From Neisseria flavescens (GTDB taxonomy: Bacteria; Pseudomonadota; Gammaproteobacteria; Burkholderiales; Neisseriaceae): a stretch of DNA of 64,000 nt. Both the position numbers and the translations under genes were made by a program. Numbering within the stretch: the stretch's first letter is position 1; each line of letters opens with the position of its first letter. The notes under the pieces were generated by a model, which was given only the letters and a program-made list of their open reading frames with translations, had not been told where the DNA came from and did not search any database. The DNA is taken from contig NZ_CP039886.1 of NCBI RefSeq assembly GCF_005221285.1, positions 1,674,001 through 1,738,000 on the forward strand, given 5' to 3'. This document shows positions 16,946 through 26,097 of the stretch, piece after piece.

Positions 16946-17521
16946 ATGAGAGGGGTAATCGCCAAGTGGGATGACGAAAAAGGTTATGGTTTTATACGGA
17001 TAGATGGCGGTAACAAAGAAATCTTCTGCCATATTTCCAACTTTTCCCCAAGGAACCCGCGTCCTGAGATTAACGAGGCGGTCGGTTTTGAAGTGGTTTC
17101 AGATGGCAAGGGAAGATTTTCTGCAAAACAGATACGCTATCTGAATCGGGAGCGTGCAGTTTCTCCCGTATATCACAAGAAACATCGAAAAGACGAGGAA
17201 TCTCCCACTTCGATTGTTCAGGTTGTGCTGTCTTTGTCGGTCGGTTTGCTGCTTGTTTCGGTAATCGGCTATAAGGCGTATCAATATGCGTCAGAGAAGC
17301 TGACTCCGAAACAGGAAAATACGCCGGTTAAAACGCAAGTATTGCCCGAAATAAAACGGCAGCAGCCCGACAGCAGCCCATACCGTTGCGACGGCAGGCA
17401 ATATTGCTCACAAATGACTTCGTGCGAAGAAGCCAAATGGTTTGTGAGGAACTGTTCCGATACCAAGATGGACGGCGATGGCGACGGCATTCCGTGTGAA
17501 AATATGTGCAGCGGATGGTAA
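16946..17521 (+). CDS. Cold-shock-domain / membrane helix / Excalibur calcium-binding protein
   Basis: A 191-residue passenger gene between nuoE and nuoF. Residues 1-65 are a cold-shock-like OB fold (MRGVIAKWDDEKGYGFIRI, then FCHISNF: the RNP1- and RNP2-like motifs). A single transmembrane helix spans about residues 92-112. The C terminus (about 148-189) is an Excalibur domain: YRCDGRQYC, cysteine-rich, ending DGDGDGIPCENMC, an EF-hand-like Asp loop. Topology would put a nucleic-acid-binding domain in the cytoplasm and a calcium-binding domain in the periplasm. No nuo role is known. It has its own GGGGAG ribosome site and is followed by an AT-type uptake-sequence terminator. Confidence 0.85.
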   Translation: MRGVIAKWDDEKGYGFIRIDGGNKEIFCHISNFSPRNPRPEINEAVGFEVVSDGKGRFSAKQIRYLNRERAVSPVYHKKHRKDEESPTSIVQVVLSLSVGLLLVSVIGYKAYQYASEKLTPKQENTPVKTQVLPEIKRQQPDSSPYRCDGRQYCSQMTSCEEAKWFVRNCSDTKMDGDGDGIPCENMCSGW

Positions 17522-17582
17522 TTTTGATTGATGACGGGAAGAACAAACACAGGTTTGGTTCAGATTAAACGAAGACAGGAAA

Positions 17583-17620
17583 ATGCCGTCTGAAAACAGA
17601 CGAACCGTTTCAGACGGCAT
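17583..17620 (+). terminator. AT-type inverted uptake-sequence pair inside the nuo operon
   Basis: ATGCCGTCTGAAAAC and GTTTCAGACGGCAT, facing each other, form a stem after the Excalibur gene and 60 bases before nuoF. As the T-run is poor, read-through to nuoF or a promoter after it must supply nuoF-N. Confidence 0.6.
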
Positions 17621-17680
17621 CAGGAACATTGAGACGGCAGGCAGCCGCAAACGATACGAAAACAAACAGGCACACCAAAA

Positions 17681-18976
17681 ATGGCTATTTACCAATCAGG
17701 CGTGATTTTTGACCAAGTGGATACCGCCAATCCCGATTGCTGGACATTGGACGAATACGTCAAACGTGGCGGTTATACCGCCCTGCGTAAAATCCTGTCC
17801 GAAAACATCTCGCAAACCGATGTGATTGACGAAGTCAAAACCTCCGGCTTGCGCGGGCGTGGCGGTGCGGGCTTCCCAACAGGTTTGAAATGGAGCTTTA
17901 TGCCCCGTTCCTTCCCCGGCGAAAAATACGTCGTCTGCAATACCGATGAAGGCGAGCCCGGTACATTTAAAGACCGCGACATCATCATGTTCAATCCCCA
18001 TGCCCTGATTGAAGGCATGATTATCGCCGGTTACGCGATGGGCGCGAAAGCCGGCTACAACTACATCCACGGCGAAATTTTCGAAGGCTACCAACGTTTT
18101 GAAGCCGCTTTGGAGCAGGCGCGTGCCGCAGGCTTTTTGGGTAAAAATATTTTGGGTTCGGATTTTGAATTCGAACTCTTCGCCCATCATGGTTACGGCG
18201 CATACATCTGCGGCGAAGAAACCGCATTGCTCGAATCGTTGGAAGGCAAAAAAGGCCAGCCGCGCTTTAAACCGCCATTCCCTGCTTCGTTCGGCCTGTA
18301 CGGCAAACCGACCACCATCAACAATACCGAAACGTTCTCCTCCGTTCCCTTCATTATCCGTGACGGCGGACAGGTGTTTGCCGATAAAGGTATTCCGAAT
18401 GCAGGCGGTACCAAATTGTTCTGTATTTCCGGCCACGTCGAGCGTCCGGGCAACTATGAAGTGCCATTGGGTACGCCGTTTGCCGAAGTCTTGAAAATGG
18501 CGGGCGGTATGCGCGGCGGTAAAAAACTTAAAGCCGTTATTCCCGGCGGTTCGTCCGCACCCGTATTGCCTGCCGATATCATGATGCAGACCAATATGGA
18601 CTACGACTCGATTTCCAAAGCCGGCTCCATGCTCGGTTCCGGTGCGATTATCGTGATGGACGAAGACGTGTGCATGGTGAAAGCCCTCGAACGCTTAAGC
18701 TACTTCTACTACGACGAGTCTTGCGGTCAATGTACGCCTTGTCGAGAAGGTACAGGTTGGCTCTACCGCATCGTCCACCGCATCGTAGAAGGTAAAGGCC
18801 GTATGGAAGATTTGGATTTGCTGGATTCTGTCGGCAACCAAATGGCAGGACGCACCATCTGCGCCCTCGCCGATGCCGCCGTCTTCCCCGTCCGCAGCTT
18901 TACCAAGCATTTCCGTGATGAGTTTGTGCATTACATCGAACACGGCGGGCCGATGAAGCCGAATAAGTGGTGTTGA
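17681..18976 (+). CDS. nuoF: NADH-quinone oxidoreductase subunit F
   Basis: A 431-residue NADH-binding subunit with FMN and the [4Fe-4S] cluster N3; electrons enter complex I here. The glycine-rich NADH/FMN motif RGRGGAGFPTGLKW is near residue 60, and the cluster ligands are in SCGQCTPCREGT near residue 350. Normal length. It is followed by AGGTCGTCTGAA-type sequences and the DUF559 passenger. Confidence 0.97.
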   Translation: MAIYQSGVIFDQVDTANPDCWTLDEYVKRGGYTALRKILSENISQTDVIDEVKTSGLRGRGGAGFPTGLKWSFMPRSFPGEKYVVCNTDEGEPGTFKDRDIIMFNPHALIEGMIIAGYAMGAKAGYNYIHGEIFEGYQRFEAALEQARAAGFLGKNILGSDFEFELFAHHGYGAYICGEETALLESLEGKKGQPRFKPPFPASFGLYGKPTTINNTETFSSVPFIIRDGGQVFADKGIPNAGGTKLFCISGHVERPGNYEVPLGTPFAEVLKMAGGMRGGKKLKAVIPGGSSAPVLPADIMMQTNMDYDSISKAGSMLGSGAIIVMDEDVCMVKALERLSYFYYDESCGQCTPCREGTGWLYRIVHRIVEGKGRMEDLDLLDSVGNQMAGRTICALADAAVFPVRSFTKHFRDEFVHYIEHGGPMKPNKWC

Positions 18977-19031
18977 GGTTTCAGACGACCTGAGTATCGG
19001 CGTGTTTGGGTTTCTCACCAGCGACTTAAAT

Positions 19032-19070
19032 TCCCTCTCCCGCTCGCGGGGGAGGGTTAGGGTGGGGGTG
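19032..19070. repeat. Intergenic CCCTCTCCC-type palindromic repeat, left of DUF559
   Basis: A GC-rich hairpin (CCCTCTCCCGC facing GCGGGGGAGGG) continues into GGGTTAGGGTGGGGGTGG. A related copy in the opposite orientation lies at 19542-19582, so the DUF559 gene sits between inverted copies. Further relatives are at 19700-19730, 58281-58316 and 61618-61874. Confidence 0.7.
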
Positions 19071-19163
19071 GTGCTTAGAATATTTTGAAACGAATTTTTA
19101 TACGGGCAAGATTCAGACGGCCTCCGTATAGGTCGTCTGAAAAAGATTGAGGCCAACTCGGCT

Positions 19164-19520
19164 ATGCGGTACAGCACAAGAAATACGGCATTAAAACAGA
19201 ATGTCCGTAATCTGAAGCAGAATATGACTTTGGCCGAGCAGAAATTGTGGTATCACTTGCGCGGCAAACGGTTGAACGGAATAAAATTCCGACGCCAACA
19301 GACAATAGGCGGATACATCGTCGATTTTGTCAGTATGGAGCATCGTTTGATTATTGAATTGGACGGTGGGCAACATTCGGAACAGATTGAGTATGACGAG
19401 CGGCGGACGGCGTTTTTGAATGCCCAAGGTTATCGGGTGTTGCGGTTTTGGAATAATGAAGTTTTGCAGCAAACCGAAGCAGTACTGGAAAAGATTATCG
19501 AAATGTGCGGCGGAAAATAA
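19164..19520 (+). CDS. DUF559 endonuclease-like protein
   Basis: A 118-residue protein of the DUF559 family, which has a very-short-patch-repair-like restriction endonuclease fold. Diagnostic parts are seen: MTLAEQKLWYHLR, GIKFRRQQTIGGYIVDF, LIIELDGGQH and GYRVLRFWNNEV; the Asp and Glu residues in IVDF and IELDG are the likely metal-binding catalytic residues. Role unknown; such genes are common next to housekeeping genes and scattered through genomes. It is a passenger between nuoF and nuoG, flanked by AGGTCGTCTGAA-type uptake sequences (18980, 19130) and by inverted CCCTCTCCC repeats. Confidence 0.88.
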   Translation: MRYSTRNTALKQNVRNLKQNMTLAEQKLWYHLRGKRLNGIKFRRQQTIGGYIVDFVSMEHRLIIELDGGQHSEQIEYDERRTAFLNAQGYRVLRFWNNEVLQQTEAVLEKIIEMCGGK

Positions 19521-19541
19521 GACGGCTGCAAGGTTGCAAAG

Positions 19542-19582
19542 CCACCCCCATCCTAGCCTTCCCCCGCCGGACGGGGGAAGGG
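19542..19582. repeat. Intergenic CCCTCTCCC-type palindromic repeat, right of DUF559
   Basis: CCACCCCCATCCTAGCC followed by CTTCCCCCG / CGGGGGAAG is the inverted counterpart of the 19032-19070 copy. The remaining sequence to nuoG (19583-19887) holds another partial palindrome near 19700-19730 and an uptake-sequence pair at 19812-19842, no gene. Confidence 0.65.
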
Positions 19583-19811
19583 ACAGACGGTAGCAGATTT
19601 GAATGTTTCGGGTTGAATCCTGAAATAAAGCAAATATAAAACATGATATTGAAAGACATTGCGGCGGAATCTGTTACTTTATGTTCTGACAGAAACCTGT
19701 TTCCTCTCCCGTACGGAGGAAGAGGGAGGTGCGATGGGTTGTATAGAATTTAGATTTTCAAAATTAAGAAACCCCTCCTAAAAATAAACAAGCAATAAAC
19801 TTATACTTTAA

Positions 19812-19842
19812 AGGCCGTCTGAAACCCATTTTTCAGACGATC
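19812..19842 (+). terminator. Uptake-sequence pair upstream of nuoG
   Basis: AGGCCGTCTGAAA pairs with TTTCAGACGATCT (two mismatches). It could attenuate transcription entering nuoG; the T-run is weak. Confidence 0.5.
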
Positions 19843-19887
19843 TCCATAAAAAATTATTTATTAAATACCCGTAACTAGGAACGAACC

Positions 19888-22149
19888 ATGTTACAAATCG
19901 AAATCGACGGCAAACAGGTATCTGTGGAGCAGGGCGCGACGGTAATTGAAGCCGCGCACAAGCTCGGTACTTATATTCCGCATTTCTGTTACCACAAAAA
20001 ACTTTCCATCGCCGCCAACTGCCGTATGTGTCTGGTGGACGTGGAAAAGGCCCCCAAACCTCTGCCCGCCTGTGCCACGCCGGTTACAGACGGCATGATT
20101 GTGCGTACGCATTCGGCAAAAGCCCGAGAGGCGCAAGAAGGCGTGATGGAGTTCCTGCTCATCAACCATCCACTTGATTGTCCGACCTGCGACCAGGGCG
20201 GCGAATGTCAGTTGCAGGATTTGGCGATGGGCTACGGCAAAACCACCAGCCGTTATACCGAAGAAAAACGTTCCGTCGTCGGCAAAGACATGGGACCTTT
20301 GGTTTCCGCCGAGGAAATGAGCCGCTGTATCCACTGCACCCGCTGCGTTCGTTTCACTGAAGAAATCGCTGGTTTGCAAGAAATTGCGATGGTGAATCGT
20401 GGTGAACACTCCGAAATCATGCCCTTTATCGGCAAAGCGGTGGAAACCGAATTGTCAGGCAACGTCATCGATTTGTGTCCTGTCGGCGCATTGACCAGCA
20501 AACCGTTCCGCTTCAATGCGCGTACTTGGGAATTGAACCGCCGCAAATCCGTTTCCGCCCATGACGCTTTGGGCAGCAACCTGATTGTACAAACCAAAGA
20601 CCATACCGTCCGCCGCGTGCTGCCGCTGGAAAACGAAGCGATTAACGAATGCTGGTTGTCCGACCGCGACCGTTTCGCCTATGAAGGCCTGTATCATGAA
20701 AGCCGTCTGAAAAACCCGAAAATCAAACAGGGCGGCGAATGGATGGACGTGGATTGGAAAACCGCGTTGGAATATGTCCGTAGCGCGATTGAATGTATCG
20801 CCAAAGACGGCAACCAAAACCAAGTCGGCGTTTGGGCCAATCCGATGAATACAGTTGAAGAGCTGTATCTGGCCAAAAAACTTGCCGACGGTTTGGGTGT
20901 TAAAAACTTTGCCACCCGTTTGCGCCAACAAGACAAACGTCTTTCAGACGGCATTAAGGGTGCGCAATGGTTGGGACAAAGCATTGAATCGCTGGCTGAC
21001 AACGATGCCGTATTGGTGGTCGGTGCAAACCTGCGCAAAGAACAGCCGCTCCTGACCGCCCGCCTGCGCCGCGCCGCCAAAGACCGTATGGCCTTGAGCG
21101 TATTGGCCAGCAGTAAAGAAGAATTGTTTATGCCGCTTCTGTCTCAAGAAGCCGCACATTCCGACGAGTGGGCAGGCCGTCTGAAAAACCTGTCTGCCAA
21201 TGCGGAACACGCCGTTACCGCCAGCCTGAAAAACGCTGAAAAAGCAGCGGTGATTTTGGGCGCGGAAGTGCAAAACCATCCTGATTACGCCGCCATTTAT
21301 GCCGCCGCGCAAGAGCTGACAGACGCGACCGGCGCGGTGCTGGGCATTCTGCCGCAGGCTGCCAACAGCGTCGGTGCGGATGTCTTGGGCGTGAACTCGG
21401 GCGAGAGCGTTGCCGAAATGGCAAATACGCCGAAACAGGCAGTCTTGCTGCTCAACGTTGAGCCTGAAATCGATACGGCGGACGGTGCAAAAGCCGTAGC
21501 CGCGTTGAAACAGGCGAAAAGCGTGATGGCGTTTACGCCGTTTGTCAGCGAAACGCTGCTGGACGTGTGCGACGTATTGCTGCCGATTGCGCCGTTTACC
21601 GAAACATCGGGCAGCTTTATCAATATGGAAGGCCGTCTGCAATCTTTCCACGGCGTGGTACAAGGCTTCGGCGATTCGCGTCCGATGTGGAAAGTGTTGC
21701 GCGTATTGGGCAACCTGTTTGACCTGCAAGGTTTTGAATACCACGATACCGCTGCGATTTTGAAAGATGCGCTGGATGTGGAAAGTCTGCCGTTCAAACT
21801 GGACAACCGCAGCACATGGGCAGGGGAGGGCGTTCAGACGGCCTCAGACCGCCTCGTGCGCGTGGGCGGAGTCGGTATTTATCACACCGATGCCATCGTG
21901 CGCCGTTCCGCGCCGTTGCAGGCGACCAGCCATGCCGCCGTGCCCGCCGCGCGTGTGAATCCGAACACTTTGGCGCGTTTAGGCCTGCAAGACGGACAAA
22001 CCGCCGTCGCCAAACAAAACGGCGCAGGCGTGTCCGTGATGGTCAAAGCCGATGCCGGACTGCCTGAAAACGTGGTGCATCTGCCGCTGCATACCGAAAA
22101 TGCCGCGCTGGGTGCGTTGATGGACACTATTGAACTGGCGGGAGCTTGA
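19888..22149 (+). CDS. nuoG: NADH-quinone oxidoreductase subunit G
   Basis: A 753-residue subunit of the peripheral arm carrying several iron-sulfur clusters. The N terminus is a ferredoxin-like [2Fe-2S] domain (CYHKKLSIAANCRMC), followed by the HPLDCPTCDQGGECQLQD motif and the CIHCTRCVRF [4Fe-4S] domain. The rest is a molybdopterin-oxidoreductase-like fold without the cofactor. Several uptake sequences lie within the gene (for example near 20698, 20943, 21174 and 21832), translated in frame as RLK, SDG or QTA, so the protein accommodates them. ATG 19888 follows GGAAC; its end is 2 bases from nuoH. Confidence 0.95.
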   Translation: MLQIEIDGKQVSVEQGATVIEAAHKLGTYIPHFCYHKKLSIAANCRMCLVDVEKAPKPLPACATPVTDGMIVRTHSAKAREAQEGVMEFLLINHPLDCPTCDQGGECQLQDLAMGYGKTTSRYTEEKRSVVGKDMGPLVSAEEMSRCIHCTRCVRFTEEIAGLQEIAMVNRGEHSEIMPFIGKAVETELSGNVIDLCPVGALTSKPFRFNARTWELNRRKSVSAHDALGSNLIVQTKDHTVRRVLPLENEAINECWLSDRDRFAYEGLYHESRLKNPKIKQGGEWMDVDWKTALEYVRSAIECIAKDGNQNQVGVWANPMNTVEELYLAKKLADGLGVKNFATRLRQQDKRLSDGIKGAQWLGQSIESLADNDAVLVVGANLRKEQPLLTARLRRAAKDRMALSVLASSKEELFMPLLSQEAAHSDEWAGRLKNLSANAEHAVTASLKNAEKAAVILGAEVQNHPDYAAIYAAAQELTDATGAVLGILPQAANSVGADVLGVNSGESVAEMANTPKQAVLLLNVEPEIDTADGAKAVAALKQAKSVMAFTPFVSETLLDVCDVLLPIAPFTETSGSFINMEGRLQSFHGVVQGFGDSRPMWKVLRVLGNLFDLQGFEYHDTAAILKDALDVESLPFKLDNRSTWAGEGVQTASDRLVRVGGVGIYHTDAIVRRSAPLQATSHAAVPAARVNPNTLARLGLQDGQTAVAKQNGAGVSVMVKADAGLPENVVHLPLHTENAALGALMDTIELAGA

Positions 22150-22151
22150 TC

Positions 22152-23228
22152 ATGCAAGAATGGTTCCAAAACCTCTTTGCCGCAACGCTCGGTCTGGGCG
22201 ATTTGGGTATCACCGTAGGTTTGGTGGTATCCGTCATCGTCAAAATCGTGATTATCCTGATTCCGCTGATTCTGACCGTTGCCTACCTGACGTATTTCGA
22301 ACGTAAAGTCATCGGCTTTATGCAGCTTCGTGTCGGCCCGAACGTAACCGGCCCGTGGGGTCTGATTCAGCCGTTTGCCGACGTGTTCAAACTCTTGTTT
22401 AAAGAAGTAACCCGTCCGAAGCTGTCAAATAAAGCCCTGTTCTACATCGGCCCGATTATGTCGCTTGCTCCGTCTTTTGCGGCGTGGGCAGTGATTCCGT
22501 TCAACGAAGAATGGGTGCTGACCAACATCAATATCGGCCTTTTGTACATCCTGATGATTACCTCGCTGTCGGTTTACGGCGTGATCATCGCGGGCTGGGC
22601 TTCCAACTCCAAATATTCGTTTTTGGGCGCAATGCGTGCTTCCGCACAAAGCATTTCCTACGAGATTGCCATGAGTGCCGCGCTGGTGTGCGTCGTGATG
22701 GTATCGGGCAGCATGAACTTCTCCGACATCGTTGCCGCGCAGGCAAAAGGCATCGCAGGCGGTTCGGTATTCTCTTGGAACTGGCTGCCGCTGTTCCCCA
22801 TCTTCATCGTCTATTTGATTTCCGCCGTTGCCGAAACCAACCGCGCACCGTTTGACGTAGCAGAGGGTGAATCTGAAATCGTTGCCGGCCACCACGTCGA
22901 ATATTCCGGCTTCGCATTCGCGCTGTTCTTCCTTGCCGAATACATTTTCATGATTCTGATTGCCGCGCTGACATCGTTGATGTTCCTCGGCGGCTGGTTG
23001 TCTCCGTTCCCGCAAAGCTGGGGCTTTATCGGTACGCCTTCCGCATTCTGGATGTTCGTGAAAATGGCGGCAGTGCTGTACTGGTATCTGTGGATCCGTG
23101 CAACCTTCCCGCGCTACCGTTACGACCAAATCATGCGCTTGGGCTGGAAAGTGCTGATTCCCATCGGCTTCGCCTATATCGTGATTTTGGGTCTGTGGAT
23201 GATTTCGCCGCTGAATTTGTGGAAATAA
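22152..23228 (+). CDS. nuoH: NADH-quinone oxidoreductase subunit H
   Basis: A 358-residue membrane subunit with about eight helices that forms the quinone tunnel with NuoB and NuoD. Family motifs RVGPNVTGPWGLIQPFAD and AETNRAPFDVAEGESE are present. ATG 22152 chosen over the in-frame TTG at 22146, which lies over the nuoG stop. Confidence 0.96.
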   Translation: MQEWFQNLFAATLGLGDLGITVGLVVSVIVKIVIILIPLILTVAYLTYFERKVIGFMQLRVGPNVTGPWGLIQPFADVFKLLFKEVTRPKLSNKALFYIGPIMSLAPSFAAWAVIPFNEEWVLTNINIGLLYILMITSLSVYGVIIAGWASNSKYSFLGAMRASAQSISYEIAMSAALVCVVMVSGSMNFSDIVAAQAKGIAGGSVFSWNWLPLFPIFIVYLISAVAETNRAPFDVAEGESEIVAGHHVEYSGFAFALFFLAEYIFMILIAALTSLMFLGGWLSPFPQSWGFIGTPSAFWMFVKMAAVLYWYLWIRATFPRYRYDQIMRLGWKVLIPIGFAYIVILGLWMISPLNLWK

Positions 23229-23229
23229 G

Positions 23230-23260
23230 TTTCAGACGACGTATCAAGGCCGTCTGAAAA
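23230..23260 (+). terminator. Uptake-sequence pair between nuoH and nuoI
   Basis: TTTCAGACGACGT and AGGCCGTCTGAAAA form an imperfect inverted pair with no good T-run. Probably a weak attenuator or just an uptake signal. Confidence 0.4.
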
Positions 23261-23307
23261 CGCAGTTTTGAATATTTAACGGAATCCCTGTTTTGAGGGA
23301 ACAGAAT

Positions 23308-23787
23308 ATGGCTAATTTAGTAAAAACTTTCTTGCTCGGCGAACTCGTCAAAGGTATGGGCGTAACGCTCAAAAACTTTTTTGCCCGCAAAGACACGATT
23401 TATTTCCCCGAAGAGAAAACGCCGCAATCCGTGCGTTTCCGCGGCCTGCACGCGCAACGCCGTTATCCGAACGGCGAAGAGCGGTGTATCGCGTGTAAGT
23501 TGTGTGAGGCAGTGTGTCCGGCAATGGCGATTAACATCGAATCGGAAGAACGTGAAGACGGTACGCGCCGCACCAAGCGTTACGACATCGACCTGACCAA
23601 GTGCATCTTCTGCGGTTTCTGCGAAGAGGCATGCCCGACTGATGCGATTGTGGAAACCCATATTTTTGAATACCACGGCGAGAAAAAAGGCGACTTGCAC
23701 ATGACCAAGCCGATTCTTTTGGCCATTGGCGACAAATACGAAGCTGAAATCGCCAAACGCAAAGCCGCTGACGCGCCGTATCGTTAA
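23308..23787 (+). CDS. nuoI: NADH-quinone oxidoreductase subunit I
   Basis: A 159-residue ferredoxin-like subunit carrying two [4Fe-4S] clusters (N6a, N6b). Both ligand motifs are intact: [12 protein letters not shown] and [12 protein letters not shown]. The ATG at 23308 gives [10 protein letters not shown], the usual N terminus; the earlier ATG at 23293 is less likely. Confidence 0.96.
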
Positions 23788-23798
23788 GGAGCAGACGA

Positions 23799-24470
23799 AT
23801 GACTTTTTCCGCGATTCTGTTCTATATTCTTGCCGCCATCGTTTTGTACGGTGCGGTTCGTACCGTTACCGCCAAAAACCCTGTCCACGCCGCTTTGCAT
23901 CTGGTGCTGACCTTCTGCGTGAGCGCGATGCTTTGGATGCTGATGCAGGCCGAGTTTTTGGGCGTGACTCTGGTGGTGGTTTACGTCGGCGCTGTGATGG
24001 TGTTGTTCTTGTTCGTCGTGATGATGTTGAACATCGACATTGAAGAAATGCGCGCCGGTTTCTGGCGACACGCGCCTGTTGCCGGCGTGGTTGGCACATT
24101 GTTGGCGGTTGCCCTGATCCTGATTCTGGTCAACCCGAAAACCGACCTCGCTGCATTTGGTCTGATGAAAGACATTCCCGCCGATTACAACAATATTCGT
24201 GATTTGGGCAGCCGTATTTATACCGACTACCTGTTGCCGTTTGAATTGGCGGCGGTATTGTTGCTGTTGGGCATGGTGGCGGCGATTGCGCTGGTTCACC
24301 GCAAAACCACCAATCCGAAACGAATGGATCCAGCCGACCAAGTCAAAGTACGCGCCGACCAAGGCCGTATGCGTCTGGTGAAAATGGAAGCGGTCAAACC
24401 GCAAACCGAATCTGCCGAAGAAAGCGAAGTTTCAGACGGCCTCAAGCCGGAAGGGGAGGGCAAAGCATGA
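23799..24470 (+). CDS. nuoJ: NADH-quinone oxidoreductase subunit J
   Basis: A 223-residue membrane subunit with five helices, including the VVYVGAVMVLFLFVVMML helix with a pi-bulge. The hydrophilic C-terminal tail is encoded partly by an uptake sequence (near 24431, read as VSDGLK), which probably extended the protein. Its last four bases overlap nuoK. Confidence 0.94.
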   Translation: MTFSAILFYILAAIVLYGAVRTVTAKNPVHAALHLVLTFCVSAMLWMLMQAEFLGVTLVVVYVGAVMVLFLFVVMMLNIDIEEMRAGFWRHAPVAGVVGTLLAVALILILVNPKTDLAAFGLMKDIPADYNNIRDLGSRIYTDYLLPFELAAVLLLLGMVAAIALVHRKTTNPKRMDPADQVKVRADQGRMRLVKMEAVKPQTESAEESEVSDGLKPEGEGKA

Positions 24471-24772
24471 TTACCTTGACGCATTATCTGGTATTGGGCG
24501 CGCTCCTGTTCGGTATCAGCGCGATGGGTATCTTTATGAACCGCAAAAACGTGCTGGTATTGCTGATGTCCATCGAGCTGATGCTTTTGGCAGTGAACTT
24601 CAACTTTATCGCCTTCTCGCAACATCTGGGCGATACCGCCGGACAGATTTTCGTATTCTTCGTATTGACCGTCGCCGCCGCTGAATCCGCCATTGGTTTG
24701 GCGATTATGGTGCTGGTGTACCGCAATCGACAAACAATCAACGTTGCCGATTTGAACAAACTTAAAGGCTGA
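24467..24772 (+). CDS. nuoK: NADH-quinone oxidoreductase subunit K
   Basis: A 101-residue antiporter-like membrane subunit with three helices and the conserved membrane glutamates in SIELMLLAVNF and AAAESAIGLAI, which take part in proton translocation. It overlaps nuoJ in ATGA. An AT-rich, unrelated 1.3-kb segment separates it from nuoL. Confidence 0.96.
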   Translation: MITLTHYLVLGALLFGISAMGIFMNRKNVLVLLMSIELMLLAVNFNFIAFSQHLGDTAGQIFVFFVLTVAAAESAIGLAIMVLVYRNRQTINVADLNKLKG

Positions 24773-24804
24773 TTTGGAATTTTTAAAGAAAAAAGAGATA
24801 GATA

Positions 24805-25227
24805 ATGTTTGATATTGCTGTTGCTGGATTAGGTGCAACAGGAGTTAGTTTAATCAAACAGTTACAGGATGCAGTATATAATTTTAATTTGCCAAAGCCA
24901 AAAATTGCCGTGTTTAATCCGATGCAAACATTTGCAAGAGGAGAAGCATTCGGTTCGGCTGATATGATACATAAAGTAAATACACCGCCTGATATGTTGG
25001 CTATTTCGGATAGTGAACCTGATGCATTTTCAAGTTGGCTAGAAAAACAAGACAATTATGAGCGTTATCCGAATCGGTTTTTATATGCAGATTTCTTATC
25101 TTATTCATATAAATCAGTTGCAGAGTCTGATGTACTGGATATTTGCGAGTTTAATGTGTTATGTGTCGGTAATTGGGTAAAACAATGGGTTTTTGAAAAT
25201 TTTAGAATTTCAGAAAGTGAAGAGTGA
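24805..25227 (+). pseudogene. Truncated FAD/NAD(P)-binding protein
   Basis: A 140-codon ORF matching only the N-terminal dinucleotide-binding part of a much longer FAD/NAD(P)-binding family (NAD_binding_9 type). The start FDIAVAGLGATGVS is a Rossmann loop, followed by FARGEAFG and VNTPPDMLAISD, usual near the flavin site. After about residue 110 it jumps to FNVLCVGNWVKQW and stops; relatives are three or more times longer. I read it as a deleted remnant, although it has a ribosome site and could make a short product. It is AT-rich compared with nuo genes. The stop overlaps the start of the next broken gene. Confidence 0.6.
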
Positions 25228-25229
25228 TT

Positions 25230-26097
25230 ATGTCATTCTCAATTGCTCTTCCATTGGTATATCTGTTTATTGGCATTTTGATTGGGAAATCCCCTTTTAG
25301 AAAAATTAAAGGCACTTTTTCTGTAATATTGAGCAGGTGGATTATCCCTTTTGTTATTGTCTATAACATAACGACATATCGTGATGGTATGCAGTATGTT
25401 ATGGATGATTATTTCGATGGGGTTGATTATCCTAATCGGGAAAAGAGTTGATAAAGATCCTGTTTGGAATTTGTGTTTGTGCTATTTGAACATCGGATGG
25501 TTGGGACTTCCCATAGTTGCAACCTTGTTTGGAGATGAGGCGGCGCAAGTGCTTATTTCGGCATACGTGGGAAGTTCTTTATTCGGAAATTCGGTCGGGG
25601 TCGGGTTGTTATTGAATAATAGTAATTTCATATCCGGATTGAAAAAGACTTTAAAATCCCCTCCCGTTGTTGCATTGGTAATAGGAGTGTCCGGTATTCC
25701 GCTGGGGCATTTTGTAGCAGATTATTTTGGGGAAGTTTATTTTTTCTCGAAAATAGCAATGGGAATATTGGGGATGGTGATACTCGGTATTTGGCTGGCT
25801 GAGATAAAACTAAATTTGAATGATTTGAAGAAAAGTATTAAACCGTTTCTAATAAAAAACATTTTATTTATAGGGATTGTTTTTCTTTTTATCCAAATAG
25901 CTGCATATTTTGACTTGAAGTTGATTCTTGAAAACCAAAAAACATTGTATTTAATACCGTTGCTGCCGCCTGCTGCCAATATTATTGTGTTGGAAACGGC
26001 ATATTTGAAAACAGGGCGTTCAGCTTCTATGATTGCGTATGGTACGATTTTTAGTTTAATCGCAATCAGCATTTATATTTTACTGGTGCAAATTTAA
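25230..26097 (+). pseudogene. AEC-family (auxin efflux carrier-like) permease, frameshifted
   Basis: Two overlapping frames (about 25230-25451 and 25381-26097) together give one transporter of about 285 residues with some ten hydrophobic segments. Removing one G from the GG around 25401 joins them to read QYVMMIISMGLI, so a one-base insertion is the likely lesion. The first half has the LPLVYLFIGILIGK start, and the second has NIGWLGLPI and LPPAANIIVLE, typical of AEC permeases that export small organic acids. The stop directly abuts the nuoL ATG. A sequencing error is the alternative explanation. Confidence 0.65.
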
